Shown here: positions 14,269 to 19,921 of the stretch, one piece after another | Numbering within the stretch: the stretch's first letter is position 1 | Layout: every line of letters starts with the position of its first letter | Origin: an uncultured Blautia sp. | GTDB taxonomy: Bacteria; Bacillota; Clostridia; Lachnospirales; Lachnospiraceae | Length of the DNA: 36,767 nt | Assembly (NCBI RefSeq): GCF_947654165.1 | Contig: NZ_CANTKB010000032.1 | Span: 1 to 36,767 of the forward strand | Reading direction: 5' to 3' | Translations under genes and position numbers: made by a program | The notes under the pieces: generated by a model | Database searches by the model: none | What the model was told of the DNA's origin: nothing | Seen by the model: the letters and a program-made list of their open reading frames with translations, nothing else

Positions 14269-15261
14269 TTATTTTTTATATTTCCTATTTATGCAACCGA
14301 CTATTATCAACAAAGCACTTACAACACTACCAATAACCAAAGTCAGCACAAAAACATTTGCATTCACGCAGGTGTTATTGGTCCAATCAGAAAAATTTGC
14401 AGATAAAATAGTCAGTTGCTTCTTATGTTTAATAAGGAACGCACAAACATCATTTGCAAAAGCTATCCACACACACACAATACTTGTGATAATTCCCGCT
14501 TTGATCCATACATTGACTTTAAGATATCTTGCTGTCAGGAAAACGAGCCATACACCAACCATCATAACAATCGCAACTATAAATCCTGTTCGCATTCCTT
14601 CCAAATCTCCGGAATGAATACAAACTACAAATATCGTAAGGAAAAGCCACATCGTATCCCAGATCATCGTAATTAATGATTTTTTATCATTCAAAACTAC
14701 CGGTAATGTTACATTGCTGACCACAAGTGGAAATAGTACAATCGACAATCCAAAGATTGTTGGTATTGACCACAAGATAAACTCTCCACCACCATTCATG
14801 CGGTCAACAAAAAACATAATCAATAATAAGGCAAAAACTCCAATCAAAATACTTTTCACTAATTTGTTTTGAGAAGATGTAAGTGGAACAACTGTCAATG
14901 CTCCTACAAGCAGCATAGATGCTACTAAAACAGAAAATACTCCGAAACTACCACCACTGCTTATCGTAACAAAAAATGTAATTACAATAGGAACCATTAA
15001 CAATAATGCAATCACAATCCCTGCTTTATATGCAGCATTCCTTTCTTTTTTTGCATGTCGTTCCAACACACCTGTTGACTCTTTTTTTATCATTGTATCA
15101 ATGGTACTATCTTTCAGTTCTTCGTAAGTCCTCTTACACTTCTCACAAGATTTCAAATGTTCTTCCACTAACGCCCGGCTAACTAAGCTGCACGCATCAT
15201 CATAATAAAGTGGAAGTAAATCCTGCACGATATCACATTCATTAAAATCATTCTTATTCAT
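14269..15261 (-). CDS. Membrane-bound zinc-finger anti-sigma factor
   Basis: A 330-residue protein. The N-terminal cytoplasmic part has CDIVQDLLPLYYDDACS, then HLKSCEKCKRTYEEL with His35, Cys39 and Cys42, the zinc-binding pattern of anti-sigma factors (zf-HC2 type). From about residue 75 eight to nine hydrophobic segments follow, so most of the protein is in the membrane. Its start overlaps the end of the ECF sigma gene by 8 bases, so the pair is translationally coupled. It would hold the sigma factor at the membrane until an unknown signal releases it. The signal cannot be inferred. Confidence 0.85.
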   Translation of the reverse strand: MNKNDFNECDIVQDLLPLYYDDACSLVSRALVEEHLKSCEKCKRTYEELKDSTIDTMIKKESTGVLERHAKKERNAAYKAGIVIALLLMVPIVITFFVTISSGGSFGVFSVLVASMLLVGALTVVPLTSSQNKLVKSILIGVFALLLIMFFVDRMNGGGEFILWSIPTIFGLSIVLFPLVVSNVTLPVVLNDKKSLITMIWDTMWLFLTIFVVCIHSGDLEGMRTGFIVAIVMMVGVWLVFLTARYLKVNVWIKAGIITSIVCVWIAFANDVCAFLIKHKKQLTILSANFSDWTNNTCVNANVFVLTLVIGSVVSALLIIVGCINRKYKK

Positions 15262-15733
15262 TTTTCCCCATCCTTTCTTGAATTTTTATTCTGGCCCTAT
15301 GATAAGTAACTCTTGCCCAGTTCTCAGTCTTTCCAAAAATCATTCCAATTTGTGAAAAGGATAATTCTCCAAACACTCTCAACTGAAATACTTCTTTATA
15401 GGGTTCTTGCAGTTCATGAAGAATAAGATGAATCTGAAGGGCTGTATCTTTATCTTCTGTTTCTTTTTCCAAATCAACAGACGGTGCTGCCACTGTTTCA
15501 TCTAATTCTGAAAGTCTGGCATTTTTCCGATGTTCATCCATTGCCAAATGCTTTGCAATACCACACAGCCAAGACAATTCACTTGATCTGCCTTCGAACT
15601 GTTTCTTTGATGTCATAGCTTTAAAAAAAGTATTCTGTGTAATTTCTTCTGCCAATGCCTGATCCTTTATAATTGTCATTACATATGAATACACCTGCAG
15701 GTAATATGAATGATATAGTTTTTCGTAATCCAG
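15254..15733 (-). CDS. ECF RNA polymerase sigma factor, probable CTG start
   Basis: A sigma factor of about 159 residues. Region 2 (about 4-60) includes LYHSYYLQVYSYVM, AEEITQNTFFKAM and SWLCGIAKHLAMDEHRK; region 4 (about 105-155) includes LQEPYKEVFQLRVFGELSFS and GKTENWARVTYHRARIKIQE. The usual ECF N-terminus (DYEKLYHSYYLQ) lies upstream of the first GTG (15694). The only codon with a well-placed ribosome binding site is CTG at 15733-15731, 6 bases after GGAGGTGA. An in-frame stop lies just above it, so a CTG start is the best reading; the GTG start would delete the first helix. The gene has an ECF-type promoter of its own and is coupled to its anti-sigma factor. Confidence 0.88.
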   Translation of the reverse strand: MDYEKLYHSYYLQVYSYVMTIIKDQALAEEITQNTFFKAMTSKKQFEGRSSELSWLCGIAKHLAMDEHRKNARLSELDETVAAPSVDLEKETEDKDTALQIHLILHELQEPYKEVFQLRVFGELSFSQIGMIFGKTENWARVTYHRARIKIQERMGKNE

Positions 15734-15761
15734 AACTGCTCACCTCCTTTTCTTCATAGGT

Positions 15762-15789
15762 TAGTCGGAGAAAAATTCATTTCGTTACA
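15762..15789 (-). promoter_or_regulatory. ECF-type autoregulatory promoter
   Basis: On the minus strand TGTAAC (15789-15784), a 16-base spacer and CGACTA (15767-15762) match the shape of ECF promoters (TGAAAC/TGTAAC and CGTC/CGAC), not a housekeeping promoter. It lies 29 bases before the CTG start. The sigma factor probably activates its own operon. Confidence 0.6.
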
Positions 15790-15917
15790 ATATTTTTTCA
15801 ATTATTTTATATTATTTTATTTGCAAATGAAACCTCTTTATCAAACCCATCAATTTATGTCTCTTTTTTCTTCTCCCAGTAGATTATTTATAGGATCTCT
15901 TTTCATGAGGTACTCTT

Positions 15918-16009
15918 CCGGCGGCTTTACCGCCGGTAAAACAGCAAGGACAGGAAGTGTATATACACTTCCGCAAAACCAGCAATTTAGGGAACCCTGC
16001 CCTAAATTG
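15918..16009 (+). other. Putative origin of transfer (oriT)
   Basis: Three perfect inverted repeats lie in 92 bases just before the mobC and relaxase genes. They are CCGGCGG/CCGCCGG (15918-15924, 15930-15936), the palindrome GGAAGTGTATATACACTTCC (15953-15972), and CAATTTAGGG/CCCTAAATTG (15983-15992, 16000-16009). MOBP relaxases commonly nick beside such repeats upstream of their own genes. The nick site itself cannot be read. The rest of the gap (15734-15917) is AT-rich apart from the ECF promoter. Confidence 0.6.
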
Positions 16010-16061
16010 AAAACCTCAAAAACAAACCAATAGCATACACGCAGAAAAGGAGAAAATTGAA

Positions 16062-16385
16062 ATGGCAAACAGAAAAAGAACCGTACAGATTCTATTTTGT
16101 GTAACCCCCGAAGAAAAGAAACTTATCCGTCAGAAGATGATACTATCCAGAACCAGGAACATGGGAGCTTATCTTAGGAAGATGGCAATCGACGGCTATA
16201 TCATCAACACCGATACCGCCCCGATTAAGCAAGTCTATGAAGAGATGCACAAGATTGGTGTGAACATCAACCAGATTGCAAAAAAAGTCAATACCACAGG
16301 AGATTTATATTCAGATGAAATGGAAGAACTGAAAAGGATGGTGAATGAACTATGGCATATATTAAAATCTTCCCCATTAAAGTAA
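16062..16385 (+). CDS. mobC: MobC-like relaxosome accessory protein
   Basis: A 107-residue basic protein of the MobC type. The N-terminus RTVQILFCVTPEEKKLIRQK resembles a ribbon-helix-helix DNA-binding unit; the C-terminal half has the MobC signature EEMHKIGVNINQIAKKVNTT. AAGGAG lies 9 bases before the ATG. It overlaps the relaxase gene by 34 bases. MobC proteins bind the origin of transfer and help the relaxase open DNA at the nick site; the inverted repeats at 15918-16009 are the likely target. Confidence 0.88.
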   Translation: MANRKRTVQILFCVTPEEKKLIRQKMILSRTRNMGAYLRKMAIDGYIINTDTAPIKQVYEEMHKIGVNINQIAKKVNTTGDLYSDEMEELKRMVNELWHILKSSPLK

Positions 16386-17722
16386 CAGACAAAAAAGCGT
16401 TGGATTACATTATGAATCCGGACAAGACCGAAGAAAAATTGCTGGTTTCCGGTTTCGCCTGCTCCCCAGAATCCGCCGATATCGAATTTGCACTTACCCG
16501 TGAATCTGGTAAAAAGAACATTATGGATAAAGGCAACAATCTTGCTTTTCATCTGATTCAGTCTTTCAAACCTGGTGAACTTGATGCAGAAACTGCCCAC
16601 AAGCTCGGCAAAAAATTTGCGGATCAAGTGCTAAAAGGAAAATATGAATATGTCATCAGCACACACGTTGATCAAAATCACATTCACAACCATATCATTT
16701 TCAATGCAACCAGCTTTGTTGACTATCATAAATATGTTTCCAACAAACGCAGTTATCATAAAATCTGCCGAATCAGCAACCGCATTTGTCAGGAAAATGA
16801 TCTTGTCACCAGTATGCCGACTGGCGAAAAAGGGAAAAGCTATAAAGAGAATATGGAATACCATCGTGGAAACAGCTGGAAAGCTAAATTAAAAGTTGCT
16901 GTAGATAAAGCCATCTGGTCATCCATCAACTATGATGAGTTTCTTCAAAAAATGAAACTGGCAGGATATGAAATCCGACAAGGAAAGAACCTGGCCTTCC
17001 GTGCACCGGAACAAACAAACTTTACAAACCTGAAATCTCTCGGCAGTTACTACACCGAAGAAAACGTATTACTCCGACTTGAGAAAAACCGTCACAAAGT
17101 AAAAATGCCCCGGAACGCATCTAGGGAAGTTCGACTGTATGTTGAAATTTCTTCATATGTCGTAACAGGCAACCGTGTCGGTTTTGACCGCTGGGCAAAA
17201 CTCAATAATTTAAAAGAAGCCGCACGCACTTTTAATTATCTTTCGGAAAATAACCTTCTGAACTATGAGGATTTTCAGCAACATATGGAAGATGTCTCAA
17301 ACGCCCTCCTTGCGTCAGATCATAAGCTTGCAGAACTCGACGCAGAAATCACCAAACAGGAAGTGATACAAAAGCATTGTGACAGCTATCGTATTTGTAG
17401 AAAAGTCATTGAGGATGGGAAAAAAGCTTCAAATCCCAAATCCTATAAATCCAAACATCAATCAGAATATCAACTGCATGATACTCTGAAACAAAAGTTA
17501 CAAGAACTGGGCATTACAAAGCTGCCATCAAAAGAACGGCAACGCTCCAAAATCTCAAATCTTGAAAACGAGCGTTCCACAGTTTTCCATGAAAAACAGG
17601 ATTTGCAAAAACGCAAATATACTTTACAGATTATTCAGGAAAATTTCGACTATTTATTATCTTCCCATATCCAGACTAACACCAACAGAGAAGAATCAAC
17701 ACAGATGCATCCGGAATTATAA
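16352..17722 (+). CDS. MOBP-type relaxase/mobilization nuclease
   Basis: A 456-residue relaxase that would nick one strand at oriT and stay bound to the 5' end during transfer. The likely nucleophile is Tyr19 (ALDYIMNP). The metal site is in THVDQNHIHNHIIFN, with His105, His110, His112 and His114. The catalytic domain covers about 1-160; the tail (about 300-450) is helical and charged, perhaps a coiled coil for contacts with the coupling protein. It is translationally coupled to mobC. No coupling protein or secretion ATPase gene is present in the window, so transfer would need help from another element. A hairpin terminator follows. Confidence 0.93.
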   Translation: MAYIKIFPIKVTDKKALDYIMNPDKTEEKLLVSGFACSPESADIEFALTRESGKKNIMDKGNNLAFHLIQSFKPGELDAETAHKLGKKFADQVLKGKYEYVISTHVDQNHIHNHIIFNATSFVDYHKYVSNKRSYHKICRISNRICQENDLVTSMPTGEKGKSYKENMEYHRGNSWKAKLKVAVDKAIWSSINYDEFLQKMKLAGYEIRQGKNLAFRAPEQTNFTNLKSLGSYYTEENVLLRLEKNRHKVKMPRNASREVRLYVEISSYVVTGNRVGFDRWAKLNNLKEAARTFNYLSENNLLNYEDFQQHMEDVSNALLASDHKLAELDAEITKQEVIQKHCDSYRICRKVIEDGKKASNPKSYKSKHQSEYQLHDTLKQKLQELGITKLPSKERQRSKISNLENERSTVFHEKQDLQKRKYTLQIIQENFDYLLSSHIQTNTNREESTQMHPEL

Positions 17723-17735
17723 TTGATAATCATTT

Positions 17736-17784
17736 AAGAGAGTTAAAGCCCCACCAGAAATGATTGAGTGTTTTTAACTCTCTT
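17736..17784 (+). terminator. Stem-loop after the relaxase gene
   Basis: AAGAGAGTTAAA (17736-17747) pairs perfectly with TTTAACTCTCTT (17773-17784) around a 25-base loop. It lies 13 bases after the relaxase stop and also directly before the end of the minus-strand gene at 17793. The T run is short. Confidence 0.5.
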
Positions 17785-17792
17785 CATAATTC

Positions 17793-18176
17793 TTAATCGC
17801 CCTCAATTTCAAATAGCAACCTATATTTTTCCTTCTGCCTTTCCAATGGCATCTGATTACAAAATTCTTCTAACCACATATCGCATTCCTCCACCATCAT
17901 ATCTAAAATACCATACTCGGACGATTGCATATCATATTCTTCATTCCAATCATTTACTTCGCTAATATCACTTGAATCACATAATAAATCTGGAAACAGA
18001 TCCATACAGAAATACAAATAGTAATTGCTAAACCCCAACGTATTTATCAAATAGGATATTTTTTGAAAATCCTTTAATGACATGGAAGTCTGCTTTTTTA
18101 TTTTTTTCTTATATTCCTCTCCACATAACCTTAAAAACTTTCGTTCTTCTGAAACCACATCTTTTGTTTTCTTCAC
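17793..18176 (-). CDS. Hypothetical acidic protein
   Basis: A 127-residue protein not recognised. The N-terminus is basic (EEYKKKIKKQ), the middle is hydrophobic and aromatic (SNYYLYFCMDLFPDLL) and the end is strongly acidic (MMVEECDMWLEEFCNQM). There is no signal peptide. The start is a GTG with GAAGGTG 5 bases upstream. It lies 15 bases after the lipoprotein-like gene on the same strand, so the two probably work together, perhaps as a secreted/anchored protein and a cytoplasmic partner. No function is assigned. Confidence 0.6.
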   Translation of the reverse strand: MKKTKDVVSEERKFLRLCGEEYKKKIKKQTSMSLKDFQKISYLINTLGFSNYYLYFCMDLFPDLLCDSSDISEVNDWNEEYDMQSSEYGILDMMVEECDMWLEEFCNQMPLERQKEKYRLLFEIEGD

Positions 18177-18191
18177 TATGACACCTTCTTT

Positions 18192-18875
18192 TTATTCCTG
18201 TGATACTAAATCTAGTCTATTTTGGGGAGCATAAATAACCATTACATCACTATACTCATCCTCGTGATCAATATGTACCCAATAATCTCTTATCCAATAT
18301 CCCACATGAGTTTTTCCCAATGTATAAAGTTCATTTGTCTTAAAATCCACAAGACAGACTTCTGGAAATCGGCTATTATCGCTACCCCATTTCATTTCAT
18401 CCTGATACATTTTCAGCACTGTATCCAGACAAGCCTGGCATAAAAATGATTTAATAACATCAAAGTCCGGTTCACATTTTTCACCGTAGTACACTTTACC
18501 TTCTAATATACCTCTGTCCGGCATCCCGGACACATGAAAACTGCATTCATCTTCCCCATGCGAAGATGTTGTGATGCTAAGACCTGCACCCGAAATAATT
18601 TGTGTTCCATCATCTGAGTAGTGCCTTGTATCCAGTGAAGATATCTCCATTGTATTAAGACAGACCAATCCAATCATCCCCGATTTTCGATAATATGGCA
18701 TCAGACTTCTTTCATTTTCTCCGCATATACAGCATTCTTCAGAATCTATAACCGACTCTACCTGAGGTAATACAAATTCATTGTCATTCATTTCATGATT
18801 TTCTGCTCTTACAACACCACATCCACAACATGCAACAACCATCGTTAAGGCAATCAAAATATTCCTAATCTTCAT
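18192..18875 (-). CDS. Putative lipoprotein with cysteine pairs
   Basis: A 227-residue protein. The N-terminus MKIRNILIALTMVVACCGCG is a lipoprotein signal peptide with a VVAC lipobox at Cys16, so the protein is probably anchored outside the membrane. The mature part has CCICGENE (about 52-59), CxxC-like CQACLD (about 152), and many charged residues, which may bind a metal. The start at 18875 is chosen because GGAGAA lies 7 bases upstream and the signal peptide follows directly; a longer frame upstream would run through a terminator. The family was not recognised. It lies between an XRE gene and a small acidic protein gene. Confidence 0.65.
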   Translation of the reverse strand: MKIRNILIALTMVVACCGCGVVRAENHEMNDNEFVLPQVESVIDSEECCICGENERSLMPYYRKSGMIGLVCLNTMEISSLDTRHYSDDGTQIISGAGLSITTSSHGEDECSFHVSGMPDRGILEGKVYYGEKCEPDFDVIKSFLCQACLDTVLKMYQDEMKWGSDNSRFPEVCLVDFKTNELYTLGKTHVGYWIRDYWVHIDHEDEYSDVMVIYAPQNRLDLVSQE

Positions 18876-18890
18876 ATTATTCTTCTCCAT

Positions 18891-18927
18891 AAAAAAAGAA
18901 CAGTTCACAATTTTCTGAACTGCTCTT
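18891..18927 (-). terminator. Terminator of the XRE gene
   Basis: On the minus strand AAGAGCAGTTCA (18927-18916) pairs with TGAACTGTTCTT (18907-18896), with one G-T wobble, followed by a T run to 18891. It begins inside the XRE stop codon and ends just before the lipoprotein gene. Confidence 0.8.
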
Positions 18928-19246
18928 ACTTCTTTAGGCTTCGTATAAAGGATAAAAGAATCTCTCTTTCCTTTGTTTCTAATCCATCCCATATCTCCAA
19001 TATTTCGCTCTGCTCTTCAGTCAAATCTAAGCGACCACTATCCCCAGCAAAGAATTGAGCTAAAGATATTCCAAATGCATCGCATATCTTTTCAAGCGTA
19101 GGTATTGTCGGTATACTTTCCTCTGCTAAAATATTTCCCAAAGCTGTTTGCGACATTCCTGTAAGCTGAGAAAGACGATATTTGGAATACCCACGTTTCC
19201 TACATAATTCCGATAATCTCATCGAAATATACTCTTCTGTACGCAA
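18926..19246 (-). CDS. XRE-family transcriptional regulator
   Basis: A 106-residue protein with a Cro/CI-type helix-turn-helix at about 10-65: LCRKRGYSKYRLSQLTGMSQ, then ALGNILAEESIPTIPTLEKI, then CDAFGISLAQFFA. The C-terminal tail (LDLTEEQSEILEIWDGLETK) is the short helical segment common in one-domain XRE regulators of Clostridia. The start is a TTG with AGAGGTG 7 bases upstream. A TCTCTGAT/ATCAGAGA inverted repeat (19261-19302) spans its likely -10 region and may be its own operator. It is cut off from the following lipoprotein gene by a terminator. Confidence 0.85.
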   Translation of the reverse strand: MRTEEYISMRLSELCRKRGYSKYRLSQLTGMSQTALGNILAEESIPTIPTLEKICDAFGISLAQFFAGDSGRLDLTEEQSEILEIWDGLETKEREILLSFIRSLKK

Positions 19247-19260
19247 GTATTTACACCTCT

Positions 19261-19302
19261 TCTCTGATCTATTTCACATCCATTGTACCCATAAATCAGA
19301 GA
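19261..19302. promoter_or_regulatory. Operator-like inverted repeat before the XRE gene
   Basis: TCTCTGAT (19261-19268) and ATCAGAGA (19295-19302) are perfect inverted copies. Between them the minus strand carries TACAAT, a possible -10 element. The position 15-56 bases before the TTG start suits autoregulation. Confidence 0.45.
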
Positions 19303-19322
19303 AAAGATTAGAGCTATACTAC

Positions 19323-19360
19323 TTATCTAAATACTCCATTAAAATGGAGTATTTAGATAA
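19323..19360. repeat. Perfect 38-bp palindrome
   Basis: Arms 19323-19340 and 19343-19360 pair perfectly over 18 bases around a 2-base centre (core ACTCCATT-AA-AATGGAGT). A 6-base A run follows on the plus strand; nothing like a terminator tail follows on the minus strand, where the neighbouring genes lie. It may be an operator or an insertion scar. Confidence 0.75.
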
Positions 19361-19391
19361 AAAAAATTGAAGAAAGATCAATTCAAACTCA

Positions 19392-19688
19392 TTAATTTGT
19401 ACATTTTATCAAATCTAACTTTTTCAGAATATAAATGGCATCCTCTATTCCTGCCACATACGAAATATCCGCATAACGAGCATCCACTGTCTGCATACAT
19501 GCAATATAATCTTCTATAATCATTTTTTCCTTTTTTGGTAAATTCAGTTCCATGTACCGTTTTGTCAATTCATCCAAATCCTTTTCATCCTGCTGAAAAG
19601 TTTCATCTAATAGGCAAAGCTTGTCCCGTGTTTTGTCTATAGTTTCCCCTACAGTCTGATTTAATATCTCTCTGGTCAAAATCTCCAT
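19392..19688 (-). CDS. Small helical protein of Firmicute mobile elements
   Basis: A 98-residue protein beginning MEILTREILNQTVGETIDKT. It is almost entirely helical and charged, with a middle part DLDELTKRYMELNLPKKEKM and an end SYVAGIEDAIYILKKLDLI. No catalytic motif is visible. The start at 19688 has GAGGGA 8 bases upstream. It has its own near-consensus promoter and appears as a single-gene unit. Proteins like this occur in Clostridial conjugative elements, but the function is unknown. Confidence 0.65.
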   Translation of the reverse strand: MEILTREILNQTVGETIDKTRDKLCLLDETFQQDEKDLDELTKRYMELNLPKKEKMIIEDYIACMQTVDARYADISYVAGIEDAIYILKKLDLIKCTN

Positions 19689-19736
19689 ACTTGTTTCCCT
19701 CTTTTCTTTGAATGAAATAATCATCTAGCACCTTAA

Positions 19737-19765
19737 ATTGTACAAATATTAATACATTCTGTCAA
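19737..19765 (-). promoter_or_regulatory. Promoter of the small helical protein gene
   Basis: On the minus strand TTGACA (19765-19760) and TACAAT (19742-19737) are separated by 17 bases, 49 bases before the ATG at 19688. Confidence 0.75.
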
Positions 19766-19881
19766 TCCGCCACCTTAACAAGATATTCTTTATCTAAAAA
19801 AACGCAAGACAATCTGAAGATTGTACGGTGATAATGCTTGACCAATGAGATTATATAAATATCGTATCTCATAGTTCTAAA

Positions 19882-19906
19882 AGCGTCCAGTTTTACACCG
19901 GACGCT
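19882..19906 (-). terminator. Stem-loop after the YodL-domain gene
   Basis: On the minus strand AGCGTCC (19906-19900) and GGACGCT (19888-19882) pair perfectly around an 11-base loop, followed by TTT. It lies 15 bases after the stop of the YodL-domain gene. Confidence 0.65.
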
Positions 19907-19921
19907 ATAATTTATAGAAAA

